Below the pieces are notes generated by a model. The model was given only the letters and a program-made list of their open reading frames with translations, was not told the DNA's origin and ran no database searches. The position numbers and the translations under genes were made by a program. A stretch of DNA of 24,937 bases from Pontimonas sp. (GTDB lineage Bacteria > Actinomycetota > Actinomycetes > Actinomycetales > Microbacteriaceae), in NCBI GenBank assembly GCA_021741925.1, contig JAIOWW010000006.1:1-24937 (forward strand). Reading direction: 5' to 3'. Below are positions 1-7,365 of this stretch, in pieces (position 1 is the stretch's first letter; the number at the start of each line of letters is the position of its first letter).

Positions 1-1
1 C

Positions 2-958
2 AACGAGCGTCACCCTCGAGAGGGAGCCGCTTGGGAAGCGTCAGACACTCTGAAGAACGTGGTACTGAAACTCACCCACCCTGATGGTGATGCAGAGTTG
101 GTCATCGTGGGGGTTCCCGGCGACCGGGACGTTGATATGAAACGTGCGGAAGCATTTTTTGGTCCGGCGACAGTAGAACAAGCTGAGGACGCTGATTTCT
201 TGAAGCACCCAGCTCTGGTGAAGGGTTACATCGGACCGTGGTCTGCAGGTGGACCGGTGTTGGGAGAGGCCTCGACCAGCGGTATCCGATTCCTGGTGGA
301 CCCGCGCGTGGTGGAGGGGACATCATGGGTTACCGGAGCGAACGAACACGAAAAGCATGTTTTTAATCTGGTGTGTGGCAGAGACTTCACTCCCGATGGA
401 ACAGCTGATGTCGCCTCCGTGCGTGAAGGGGACGAAGCCCCCGATGGCTCAGGCCCTCTGAAAGCAGCCAGGGGTATGGAGATTGGCCACGTGTTCCAGT
501 TGGGGCGTAAGTATGCCGAGGCGTTGGGTCTTCAGGTGTTGGATGAAAACGGTTCCCTGGTGACCGTGACTATGGGCTCCTATGGCATCGGTGTGACCCG
601 GTTGGTAGCTGTTCTCGCCGAGGCAAACCATGACGACAAAGGTCTGATCTGGCCTGAAGCGGTGGCCCCCTTTGGTGTGCACATCGTGGCGGCCGGAAAA
701 GACGAGGCGATTTTCGAGGTGGCTGCCGGTCTAGCGGCGACTCTGGAGAACGCGGGGCTTGAGGTCCTCTATGACGATCGCCCCAAGCTCTCTCCCGGAG
801 TCAAGTTTGCTGACGCCGAAATCTTGGGTGTTCCCCACATCGTGATTGTGGGGCGCGGTGCCGCCCAGGGAATGGTCGAATACTGGGATCGCCGCAGTGG
901 TGAGCGCACCGATATGGCTTTGGGCGACGTGCCAGGAGTGCTCCGACCTCAGCGCTAA
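2..958 (+). CDS. proS: Prolyl-tRNA synthetase, C-terminal part (5' end outside window)
   Basis: This is the 3' part of a class II prolyl-tRNA synthetase, which charges tRNA-Pro in the cytoplasm. The reading frame is open from the first complete codon, so the true start lies upstream; the GTG at 59 is internal. The first ~110 residues look like the end of the YbaK-like editing insertion typical of bacterial ProRS. Class II motif 3 follows (MGSYGIGVTR), then an HGTP anticodon-binding domain (from about VAPFGVHIV to the end). It ends in TAA at 956-958, 81 bp before nusA, on the same strand. rimP, which often sits between proS and nusA in actinobacteria, is not here. The identification is secure; only the 5' end is unknown. 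Confidence 0.95.
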   Translation, partial: NERHPREGAAWEASDTLKNVVLKLTHPDGDAELVIVGVPGDRDVDMKRAEAFFGPATVEQAEDADFLKHPALVKGYIGPWSAGGPVLGEASTSGIRFLVDPRVVEGTSWVTGANEHEKHVFNLVCGRDFTPDGTADVASVREGDEAPDGSGPLKAARGMEIGHVFQLGRKYAEALGLQVLDENGSLVTVTMGSYGIGVTRLVAVLAEANHDDKGLIWPEAVAPFGVHIVAAGKDEAIFEVAAGLAATLENAGLEVLYDDRPKLSPGVKFADAEILGVPHIVIVGRGAAQGMVEYWDRRSGERTDMALGDVPGVLRPQR

Positions 959-1039
959 CTAGCCGAAACCGCACCCCACTTGTACTCTGGTGGGACGGAT
1001 ACGATATGTCGCGTCCACAATCGAATAGGAGGGCCTCTC

Positions 1040-2047
1040 ATGGATATTGACCTGAGTGTGCTCAAGCTCATGGAGTCTGAGCGTGAAATCCCGTTTGATG
1101 AGCTCGTCGTCATCATTGAGCAAGCGATACTCACTGCCTACGAAAAGCACCTGGGAATCGCTGACTATCGTGGCCAGCGCAGCGATCCTGACGCTCCGAG
1201 GGCTCGTGTTGAACTCGATCGCAAGAGCGGTCACGTCACCGTGTTCATCCCCATCCTCAACGAGGAGGGGGAGAAGGTCGGCGAAGAAGTAGACAGTCCC
1301 GAGGATTTTGGGCGTATTGCTGCTCACGCCGCGAAACAGGTCATCAACCAGCGACTGCGCGACATCGGGGATGATCGCATTCTCGGCGAATACCGCGGCA
1401 AAGATGGTGACATTGTGTCCGGAATTGTTCAACAGGGCCCCAATCCCCGGATGATTCACATCAATTTGGGTGAGGTGGAAGCAATTTTGCCCCCCGAGGA
1501 GCAGGTGCCGGGGGAAACCTACGAACATGGGTCGCGCTTGCGGGTCTATGTCACCAAGGTGGAGAAAGGCACGAAGGGCCCTTCGATCACAGTGAGCCGC
1601 ACGCACCCTGGACTGGTCCGCAAACTCTTCGCCATGGAGGTTCCTGAAATACACCAGGGTCTCGTCGATATTGCCTCTATTGCTCGTGAGGCTGGTCACC
1701 GCACCAAGATTGCGGTCAAGGCCATGGAGCCGGGCATCAACGCCAAAGGAGCCTGCATCGGTGAACTGGGTCAGCGCGTGAGAGCTGTTCAGGCAGAACT
1801 TGGCGAGGAGAAGATCGATATCGTCGATTTCTCGGACGATATTGCCCAGTTTGTGGCGAATGCACTGTCACCAGCGAAGGTGTCGAGCGCGTTTGTGCTC
1901 GATGAAGCAGCAAAACAGGTGCGGGCACTAGTGCCGGACTACCAGTTGTCACTGGCCATTGGGAAAGAAGGCCAGAACGCCCGTTTGGCGGCTAAGTTGA
2001 CGGGCGCGAAGATCGATATCCAACCTGATTCGGTCATGGATTCTTAG
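1040..2047 (+). CDS. nusA: Transcription termination/antitermination factor NusA
   Basis: NusA binds RNA polymerase and nascent RNA and modulates pausing, termination and antitermination. The 335-residue product has an RNAP-binding N-terminal domain, an S1 domain (around GDIVSGIVQQ), then two KH domains. KH1 contains GACIGELGQRV and KH2 contains LAIGKEGQNARLAAKLTGAK. It ends soon after KH2, without the C-terminal acidic repeats of E. coli NusA, as is usual in actinobacteria. I chose ATG 1040 because it has an ideal AGGAGG at 1027-1032 and begins MDIDLSVLKLMESER, as family members do. An in-frame start at 980 would add 20 residues that look non-coding. ylxR and infB follow on the same strand, the normal order. 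Confidence 0.96.
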   Translation: MDIDLSVLKLMESEREIPFDELVVIIEQAILTAYEKHLGIADYRGQRSDPDAPRARVELDRKSGHVTVFIPILNEEGEKVGEEVDSPEDFGRIAAHAAKQVINQRLRDIGDDRILGEYRGKDGDIVSGIVQQGPNPRMIHINLGEVEAILPPEEQVPGETYEHGSRLRVYVTKVEKGTKGPSITVSRTHPGLVRKLFAMEVPEIHQGLVDIASIAREAGHRTKIAVKAMEPGINAKGACIGELGQRVRAVQAELGEEKIDIVDFSDDIAQFVANALSPAKVSSAFVLDEAAKQVRALVPDYQLSLAIGKEGQNARLAAKLTGAKIDIQPDSVMDS

Positions 2048-2092
2048 TCCGACGCTCGCGTGGGCGTGATGAGCACCCTGGAGGGGACTACA

Positions 2093-2368
2093 ATGGAAGT
2101 TTCCAGGCGGTGCCTGGGTTGTCACGAGTCAGACAGTACAGAAAATCTTCTGCGCTGTGTGGCACGAGATAACCGGGTCGTCGTGGATGAGAAAGAAAGG
2201 GAACCTGGCCGTGGTGCGTGGGTGCATCGCAACCAGGATTGTCTCTCTCGATCTCTTCAGCGGCGGGCATGGAGCAGGGCTTTGAAAACCGAAGCTTCGC
2301 TGGATTGTTCCGCATTGGATAACCTCAGTAGGTCACCCGACCTCGCTAAGACAAGGCTGAATGGCTAA
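2093..2368 (+). CDS. ylxR: YlxR/DUF448 family RNA-binding protein
   Basis: This is a 91-residue YlxR family protein, almost always found between nusA and infB. Family members are small, basic and nucleic-acid binding; reported roles include regulation of gene expression and RNase P binding, but the function in this organism is unknown. The visible signature is RRCLGCHES near the N-terminus, then LLRCVARDN, VVVDE and GRGAWVH, with the second cysteine (NQDC) shortly after. The start is ATG 2093, which has GGAGGGG at 2080-2086 with six bases of spacing. An in-frame ATG at 2060 lacks this and is less likely. The C-terminal ~25 residues beyond RRAWSRALKTE are poorly conserved in character. Confidence 0.9.
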   Translation: MEVSRRCLGCHESDSTENLLRCVARDNRVVVDEKEREPGRGAWVHRNQDCLSRSLQRRAWSRALKTEASLDCSALDNLSRSPDLAKTRLNG

Positions 2369-2414
2369 TGGAATCCTCATGAGTGGCTCGAAATGAGCCT
2401 CGTTTGTAGGTAGA

Positions 2415-2440
2415 GGCACGCCCTGGCTGGGTGTGCCCAG
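2415..2440 (+). promoter_or_regulatory. Alternative hairpins just upstream of infB
   Basis: GGCACGCCC (2415-2423) pairs with GGGTGTGCC (2429-2437), giving nine pairs including one G-U around a five-base loop. It is incompatible with a second stem, CTGGG (2427-2431) with CCCAG (2436-2440). Both end three to six bases before the infB ribosome binding site AGGAG at 2443-2447. There is no T-run, so this is not a classical terminator. It could tune infB translation or be an RNA processing site; this is inference from pairing alone. Confidence 0.4.
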
Positions 2441-2451
2441 ACAGGAGAATT

Positions 2452-5067
2452 GTGGCTGCAAAAGCTCGCGTGCACGAAATTGCCGCGGAATTGGGTATCG
2501 ACTCAAAACGCACCTTGGAAAAGCTGAAGGAAATCGGCGAGTTCGTCAAGGGGCCCTCGTCGACGGTCGAACCTCCTGTCGTGCGCAAGCTCAAAGCGGC
2601 GTTCGCGGAAGAGGGCGTCGTCCCCGTTGCCGTTGAGACTAAGCCTGAAACCAAGCCCGCAGCCAAGCCCGCAGCCAAGCCAGCTCCCGCTCCTGCTGCT
2701 GAAGAGGCACCGGAGAGCCCTGCTCCTCAAGCCCCTGCACCAGCCGACGACGCTCCCGCAGCGCCCCCTGCGACCAAGCCTGGCGCCACGGGAATTCCTC
2801 GTCCTGGAAACAATCCTTTTGCGTCCTCTCAAGGGATGGCGCGTCCCGGAATTCCTCGTCCTGGAAACAATCCTTTTGCCTCAGCTCAGGGAATGGGCCG
2901 ACCTGCACCGGGTCGTCCCGGTCAAGGCGCAACCCCCCGTCGTCCGCTTGATCGCGAAGGTGGCGCTAGGCCGCCCTTCCAAGGTCGCACGGGTGCTCCT
3001 GGAGGACGCCCCGGAGGTCCTGGATTTGGCGGACCCGGAGCAGGTTCCCCCGGTGGTGGACCTGGAGCTCGTCCCGGTGGGGGTCGTCCTGGCGCTGGAG
3101 GCCGTGGCCGCGGCCCAGGTGGCGGAACCGCAGGAGCTTTCGGTCGTGGCGGTGGCAAGAGCAAGTCTCGTAAGTCGAAGCGGACGAAGCGTCAAGAGTT
3201 TGAGATGAGGGAGGCCCCGAGCTTAGGTGGCGTCACCATCCCCCGCGGGGATGGCTCCACCATTATTCGTTTGCGCCAAGGTGCTTCGATGAGCGATTTC
3301 GCCGACAAGATTGAGAACCTGACAGGCTTCCCTGTTCCTCCAGGAAACCTGGTGACAGTGCTCTTCCAGCTCGGCGAAATGGCGACTGCTACCGAGTCTC
3401 TTGACGCTGCCACCTTTGAGGTGTTGGGCGCAGAGCTTGGCTATAAGGTCCAGATTGTCTCCCCAGAGGATGAAGACAAAGAACTGCTGGAGAGCTTCGA
3501 TATCGACCTGGATGAGGAAGAAAACGAAGAAGACCTCGTCATTCGTCCTCCGGTAGTGACGGTAATGGGTCACGTTGACCACGGTAAAACGAGGCTTCTT
3601 GACGCTATCCGTAACGCGAACGTTGTAGCCGGTGAGGCAGGTGGAATCACCCAGCACATCGGCGCCTACCAGGTGTGGACGGAGCACGAAGGCATCGAAC
3701 GAGCCATCACCTTTATTGACACTCCTGGTCACGAGGCGTTCACCGCTATGCGTGCCCGTGGTGCTCAGGTCACTGACATTGCCATCCTGGTTGTTGCTGC
3801 AGATGACGGGATCATGCCTCAGACCATTGAAGCGTTGAACCACGCTCAAGCGGCAAACGTTCCGATTGTGGTGGCCATCAACAAGATGGATGCTCCTGGC
3901 GCCAAAGCAGACAAGGTTCTCCAACAACTCACCGAGTTTGGGCTTGTTGCAGAGGAATACGGTGGAGAAACCCAAGCAGTCAAGGTTTCAGCGCTCAAGG
4001 GCGAGGGAATTACCGAGCTTCTCGATGCGGTCCTACTGACCGCAGATGCTGGGTTGGATCTTCGAGCCAACCCGAATCGCACCGCCCGAGGCGTTGCAAT
4101 CGAAGCCCGCCTGGACAAGGGACGTGGTGCAGTAGCGACGGTCCTGATCGAATCCGGAACACTCCGCGTCGGAGAAGCGATTGTGGCGGGAACTGCCTAT
4201 GGTCGCGTGCGAGCCATGATCGACGAGAACGGTGAATCGGTCGAGGAGGCTTACCCCTCGCGACCTGTCGCCGTCCAAGGTCTTTCGAGTGTTCCTCGCG
4301 CTGGTGACACCTTCATCGTCACGGATGATGATCGAACTGCCCGCCAGATCGCAGAGAAGCGTGAGGCAGCCGAGCGTAACGCTCAGCTGGCGAAGGCTCG
4401 CAAGCGCATCAGCCTCGAGGACTTCACCAAGGCTCTCGAAGATGGCAAGATCGAAGCCCTCAACCTCATCATCAAGGGTGATGTCTCTGGTGCTGTTGAA
4501 GCCCTGGAGGAGTCGTTGCTCAAGATTGAGGTGGATGACTCCGTTCAGTTGCGCATCATCCACCGCGGTGTGGGTGCGATTACCGAGAGCGACGTCAACC
4601 TGGCCACGATCGACAATGCCATCATCGTGGGCTTCAACGTCCGCCCGGATTCCAAGGCGCGCGAGCGTGCTCAGCGAGAAGGGGTCGATGTTCGGTTCTA
4701 CTCCGTCATTTACAACGCACTCGAAGAAATCGAGAACTCGCTGAAGGGAATGCTCAAGCCCGAGTTTGAAGAGGTCCAGTCGGGTGTCGCCGAGGTTCGC
4801 GAAGTCTTCAAGTCTTCGAAGGCGGGAACCATTGCCGGATGTATTGTCCGCTCGGGAACCATCACCAGGAACGCGAAAGCTCGCGTTATTCGAGACGGAG
4901 TGGTGCTCGCGGACAACTTGGCCATCGAGTCCCTGCGTCGCTTCAAGGATGATGTCACCGAGGTCAAGACTGACTTTGAGTGTGGAATTGGACTGGGCAA
5001 GCTCAAGGACATCCAGATCGGCGACGAGATTGAAACCATCGAGATGAAAGAAAAGATCCGTGAGTAG
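2452..5067 (+). CDS. infB: Translation initiation factor IF-2
   Basis: IF-2 is the GTPase that brings fMet-tRNA to the 30S subunit and promotes subunit joining. The 871-residue protein starts with the actinobacterial IF2_N motif (KARVHEIAAELGIDSKRTL). A long Pro/Ala then Gly/Arg-rich linker (about residues 65-245) leads to the G domain: G1 GHVDHGKT (373-380), G3 DTPGHE (423-428), G4 NKMD (477-480), and SALKG as G5. EF-Tu-like domain II and the C-terminal IF-2 domains follow. The start is the GTG at 2452, with AGGAG at 2443-2447. A longer in-frame GTG at 2431 would add residues unlike the family. The stop overlaps the rbfA start by 8 bp, indicating coupled translation. Confidence 0.96.
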   Translation: MAAKARVHEIAAELGIDSKRTLEKLKEIGEFVKGPSSTVEPPVVRKLKAAFAEEGVVPVAVETKPETKPAAKPAAKPAPAPAAEEAPESPAPQAPAPADDAPAAPPATKPGATGIPRPGNNPFASSQGMARPGIPRPGNNPFASAQGMGRPAPGRPGQGATPRRPLDREGGARPPFQGRTGAPGGRPGGPGFGGPGAGSPGGGPGARPGGGRPGAGGRGRGPGGGTAGAFGRGGGKSKSRKSKRTKRQEFEMREAPSLGGVTIPRGDGSTIIRLRQGASMSDFADKIENLTGFPVPPGNLVTVLFQLGEMATATESLDAATFEVLGAELGYKVQIVSPEDEDKELLESFDIDLDEEENEEDLVIRPPVVTVMGHVDHGKTRLLDAIRNANVVAGEAGGITQHIGAYQVWTEHEGIERAITFIDTPGHEAFTAMRARGAQVTDIAILVVAADDGIMPQTIEALNHAQAANVPIVVAINKMDAPGAKADKVLQQLTEFGLVAEEYGGETQAVKVSALKGEGITELLDAVLLTADAGLDLRANPNRTARGVAIEARLDKGRGAVATVLIESGTLRVGEAIVAGTAYGRVRAMIDENGESVEEAYPSRPVAVQGLSSVPRAGDTFIVTDDDRTARQIAEKREAAERNAQLAKARKRISLEDFTKALEDGKIEALNLIIKGDVSGAVEALEESLLKIEVDDSVQLRIIHRGVGAITESDVNLATIDNAIIVGFNVRPDSKARERAQREGVDVRFYSVIYNALEEIENSLKGMLKPEFEEVQSGVAEVREVFKSSKAGTIAGCIVRSGTITRNAKARVIRDGVVLADNLAIESLRRFKDDVTEVKTDFECGIGLGKLKDIQIGDEIETIEMKEKIRE
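2791..2879 (+). repeat. 57-bp tandem duplication inside infB linker
   Basis: An identical 32-bp segment occurs at 2791-2822 and 2848-2879, a 57-bp (19-codon) period. Flanking bases inside the unit have partly diverged. It encodes two copies of a peptide beginning GIPRPGNNPFAS in the flexible linker between the IF-2 N-terminal module and the G domain. It keeps the reading frame, so it is a length variation of a disordered region rather than damage. Confidence 0.9.
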
Positions 5068-5488
5068 TAATTCGCCCCGCGCCAGGAAGATGGCGGACTT
5101 GATCCGCCAGATTCTGGCGGAGCGGCTGCAAAAAGGTCTTCGCGACCCCCGGATGGGGTATGTCACCATCACCGATGTCCACGTGACGGGGGACTTGCAG
5201 CACGCCTCCGTGTTCTACACGGTGTTGGGGGACGAGAAGGAGCGAGCTGATACGCACGCGGCGCTCACCGCCGCCACGGGAATGTTGCGCACCGAGGTTG
5301 GGAAGAACATCACCGCAAGGCTCACCCCTTCGCTGGAGTTCGTGCCCGACGGGATTCCGGAGAATGCCGCGGCCATTGAAAGCCTGCTTCAGGAGGCCCG
5401 TGAACGTGATGCCGAGATAGAACGCCAAAAAGCCACTGCACAATACGCTGGTGATGAGGACCCTTACAAGGTGCCCCGAGAAGGCTAG
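5060..5488 (+). CDS. rbfA: 30S ribosome-binding factor RbfA
   Basis: RbfA is a KH-fold cold-adaptation factor that binds immature 30S subunits near the 5' end of 16S rRNA and aids late assembly. The 142-residue product begins with SPRARKMADLIRQILAERL and continues with DPRMGYVTITDVHVTGDLQ and the SLEFVPDG segment, all typical of the family. The GTG at 5060 overlaps the last 8 bp of infB, so translation is probably coupled. The last ~25 residues are charged and variable, as usual. In many actinobacteria truB follows; here the operon appears to stop and a new promoter region begins within about 60 bp. Confidence 0.93.
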   Translation: MSSNSPRARKMADLIRQILAERLQKGLRDPRMGYVTITDVHVTGDLQHASVFYTVLGDEKERADTHAALTAATGMLRTEVGKNITARLTPSLEFVPDGIPENAAAIESLLQEARERDAEIERQKATAQYAGDEDPYKVPREG

Positions 5489-5504
5489 TTGTTGATTTTT
5501 GCTT

Positions 5505-5519
5505 TCAAGTAACACTTGA
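5505..5519. promoter_or_regulatory. Palindrome TCAAGT-aac-ACTTGA between rbfA and kinase
   Basis: A perfect inverted repeat has 6-bp arms at 5505-5510 and 5514-5519 around AAC. No T-run follows it in the rbfA direction, so a terminator is doubtful, although a T-run precedes it at 5496-5500. It lies just upstream of the operator-like repeat at 5528-5545 and could be a second regulator site or a weak transcription end for rbfA. Confidence 0.35.
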
Positions 5520-5527
5520 TGCGCAAA

Positions 5528-5545
5528 TGAGCATTAGTTTGCTCA
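5528..5545. promoter_or_regulatory. Operator-like inverted repeat over the -35 box
   Basis: TGAGCA (5528-5533) and TGCTCA (5540-5545) form a perfect inverted repeat with a 6-bp spacer. The right arm lies inside the -35 element of the predicted kinase promoter. This placement is what is expected for a repressor that blocks RNA polymerase. No regulator gene is present in the window, so it would be encoded elsewhere. The family of the regulator cannot be named from the site alone. Confidence 0.5.
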
Positions 5546-5567
5546 ACTGAACCGGGGCGCCTATCCT
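5539..5567 (+). promoter_or_regulatory. Predicted sigma-A type promoter of the nucleoside island
   Basis: The -35 box is TTGCTC (5539-5544), the spacer is exactly 17 bp, and the -10 box is TATCCT (5562-5567). Both boxes match the primary-sigma consensus at four of six positions. The predicted transcription start is about 5574, leaving a leader of about 45 bases before the kinase ATG at 5620. The first hairpin arm in this leader starts at 5573. Confidence 0.6.
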
Positions 5568-5572
5568 TAGCG

Positions 5573-5612
5573 CTAGCTACAACCCTCCTAGTGTGGGCGG
5601 TAGCTAGGGAGA
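5573..5612 (+). promoter_or_regulatory. 5'-terminal leader hairpin abutting the kinase ribosome binding site
   Basis: CTAGCTAC (5573-5580) and GTAGCTAG (5600-5607) are perfectly complementary, an 8-bp stem with a 19-base loop. The stem begins at the predicted transcript 5' end, and its 3' arm runs into the Shine-Dalgarno AGGGAG (5606-5611). It could stabilise the mRNA 5' end or limit ribosome access. A competing pairing exists between CCTAG (5587-5591) and CTAGG (5604-5608). The structure is read from complementarity only. Confidence 0.5.
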
Positions 5613-5619
5613 AAAATCA

Positions 5620-6540
5620 ATGAAGATTGCTTTTGTGGGTGGCTTCGGCGTCGCTGAGACTATGCGAGTTGACGTGGCTCCCGGACCTGGAGAGACGGTC
5701 ACAGGCGGAGTCTTAGCCGTCGGACCTGGAGGGAAAGCCTCCAACCAGGCAGTTCAAGCATTGCGCCTAGGCGAGGAAGCATTGCTCATCTCTGCAGTCG
5801 GCCGCGATAGCGCGGCACAGATTGGTCGAGACTTATGGGTTGCAGAGGGTGTCGATGACCGCGGGGTGATCAGTCTCGACGAGTCGACGATGGTGGGGTT
5901 CATCATCGTTGACTCTCAGGGTGAAAACCGGATTTCTCTTGCCCCAGGCGCGCTCGACTCGGCAACGCCGTATTCTTGCGCATCTGCACTAGACCTCATT
6001 GGCGAATGTGACGTGGTCGTGGTTTCTTTTGAGTTGAACCCCGCTGTGGGGTTTGAAGCTCTGCGGCGTTCACGCGATGCAGGCAAGCTAACGGTTTGCA
6101 ACACGGCACCCGCTATCGAGATCCCTGAGGACGTGCTGTCGTGTATCGACTACCTTGTGCCCAATGAATCTGAAGCCCGAGCTATTGCTGAGATCATGGG
6201 CTGGGGCGTCGACTCAATCGAATCAATTGCAGAAACCTTTCGCGCTCACGGTGTAAGAAACGTAATCATTACCCTCGGTGGCGAAGGAGTCTTCTTTTGC
6301 TCAGAGAAAGAGGCGAGCAGACTGGGCTCGCTTACGCCGTCACAGGTGGTGGACACGACGGGGGCCGGTGACAGCTTCATTGGTGCACTCGCGGTTTCCA
6401 TTGGAAGTGGCAGAGAAATTCATGACGCCATCAGATTTGCTATGGCAGCGGCATCCTTAGCCGTGGAGCAGCAGGAAGTAATTCCCTCACTGCCTAGATT
6501 GTCCCGCGTTGAGGCCCGCTTGGCAGAGGTGATGGTGTGA
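5620..6540 (+). CDS. PfkB-family (ribokinase-like) sugar kinase
   Basis: This is a 306-residue PfkB carbohydrate kinase that would transfer phosphate from ATP to a sugar or nucleoside hydroxyl. The ribokinase-type motif GGKASNQA is at 37-44, and the ATP-site motif DTTGAGDSF starts at 245 with the expected catalytic base D251. The N-terminal substrate motif differs from ribokinase. In RbsK an Asn and an Asp bind the ribose hydroxyls; by my alignment these positions here are Gly and Ala (VGGFGVAETMRV). Ribose is therefore not assured. Because the next gene, overlapping by 4 bp (GTGA), is a DeoC-like aldolase, deoxyribose is a plausible substrate, but another pentose or nucleoside is possible. 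The start ATG has AGGGAG at 5606-5611. Confidence 0.85.
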   Translation: MKIAFVGGFGVAETMRVDVAPGPGETVTGGVLAVGPGGKASNQAVQALRLGEEALLISAVGRDSAAQIGRDLWVAEGVDDRGVISLDESTMVGFIIVDSQGENRISLAPGALDSATPYSCASALDLIGECDVVVVSFELNPAVGFEALRRSRDAGKLTVCNTAPAIEIPEDVLSCIDYLVPNESEARAIAEIMGWGVDSIESIAETFRAHGVRNVIITLGGEGVFFCSEKEASRLGSLTPSQVVDTTGAGDSFIGALAVSIGSGREIHDAIRFAMAAASLAVEQQEVIPSLPRLSRVEARLAEVMV

Positions 6541-7217
6541 ACAACCCCATAATTGACCCACGCGTGATCCAGCACACGCTGATTGGGGCAGCGGTCACAG
6601 AGACCCAGCTACTTGCGCATTTGGAGCAGAGTCTCACTTACGGCTTTGGCGCTGCCATGGTGCAGGGCAGTTGGGTCAGTCTGGCGAGAGACCGACTTTC
6701 CGGGACGGATGTGACGGTCGCGTCAGCTCTTGATTTTCCTGAAGTGGGGACCATGACCTCTGCTGGGAAGGCCGCTGAGGCGGCGGAACTTGCTCGCCAG
6801 GGTGCCGAACAAATAGACATAGGGGTGCAGATTGGGTGGTTGAAGAGCGGGAAGACCCAAGCTTTCTTCGATGACATCCGGGGTGTTGTCGAGGCTTCCG
6901 GAGTCCCGATCAAGGTCATGCTTGAGTTACCCTTACTGGATTCTCGGGAGCGCGAGATTGCGATTGAACTATCGGTTCAGGCAGGCGTGTCTTATGTCAA
7001 GAACGCCAGCAGCGGTGCGGTTGAGATCGCGAACCCGGAAAGTATTAGGTTTCTCAAGGAGCGTGTGCCCGGCGGGGTCGGGGTTAAGGCTTCAGGCGGC
7101 ATCAAATCCGCAGAGCAGGTAAGAGCTCTTCTCGACGCGGGGGCTGATCTGGTCGGAACGAGCGCAGGTATAACTATTCTTTCCGGACCACTTGGTGCAG
7201 AAGTGGGTTCGTACTGA
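6537..7217 (+). CDS. deoC: Deoxyribose-phosphate aldolase-like protein (DeoC/DERA family)
   Basis: This is a 226-residue TIM-barrel aldolase of the DeoC family. DERA cleaves 2-deoxyribose 5-phosphate to acetaldehyde and glyceraldehyde 3-phosphate through a lysine Schiff base. The key residues appear present: D94 (EQID), candidate Schiff-base K155 (SYVKNASSG) and relay lysine K184 (GVKASGGI). Around them the sequence is divergent. The usual DHT near the N-terminus is QHT, the common AVCV-type strand is AAMVQ, and TSTG after K155 is NASSG. It could have a shifted substrate. The GTG start overlaps the kinase stop by 4 bp, so the two are translationally coupled and probably act on the same sugar. 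Confidence 0.85.
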   Translation: MNNPIIDPRVIQHTLIGAAVTETQLLAHLEQSLTYGFGAAMVQGSWVSLARDRLSGTDVTVASALDFPEVGTMTSAGKAAEAAELARQGAEQIDIGVQIGWLKSGKTQAFFDDIRGVVEASGVPIKVMLELPLLDSREREIAIELSVQAGVSYVKNASSGAVEIANPESIRFLKERVPGGVGVKASGGIKSAEQVRALLDAGADLVGTSAGITILSGPLGAEVGSY

Positions 7218-7257
7218 TGGTGCTCAGTTATCAGGATTCTCATCACTCATTGAAGTG

Positions 7258-7365
7258 GGTTGTTTCCCCGCAAAGGAAACAATCTTCGATGGGGGAGAGA
7301 AGTGCTACTCAAACCGGAGTAGTGCACCGGGTACCTCGGGAGGCGTCGTTCTGCGATTGCCTCTC
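7258..7365 (+). promoter_or_regulatory. Structured leader upstream of the ECF S-component gene (unknown class)
   Basis: The 213-bp gap between deoC and the ECF S gene holds three consecutive hairpins. P1: GGTTGTTTCC (7258-7267) with GGAAACAATC (7275-7284), 10 pairs, 7-base loop. P2: GTGCTACTC (7302-7310) with GAGTAGTGC (7317-7325), 9 pairs including two G-U, 6-base loop. P3: GGGAGGCGTCG (7338-7348) with 7354-7365, about 11 pairs with one bulged T and a 5-base loop. No T-run follows any of them. About 65 bases then lead to the S gene. I do not see TPP, cobalamin or purine riboswitch sequence motifs. It may be a regulatory RNA sensing the transported compound. Confidence 0.5.

Noticed and set aside
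959..1699. 246-codon open frame antisense to nusA
   Set aside because: It lies wholly opposite a certain nusA and its translation resembles no family I recognise; such frames arise from codon bias of the true gene.
2640..3170. Repetitive GC-rich region that could look like a CRISPR or satellite
   Set aside because: It is coding, in frame throughout infB, and the repetition reflects Ala/Pro and Gly/Arg-rich linker peptides.
3223..5172. Long antisense open frames (250 and 379 codons) opposite infB
   Set aside because: They mirror the codon structure of infB, have no ribosome binding site and no recognisable domains.
7200..7261. 10-bp direct repeat GAAGTGGGTT at 7200 and 7252
   Set aside because: It is short, one copy is inside deoC, and there are no flanking features of a mobile element or attachment site.
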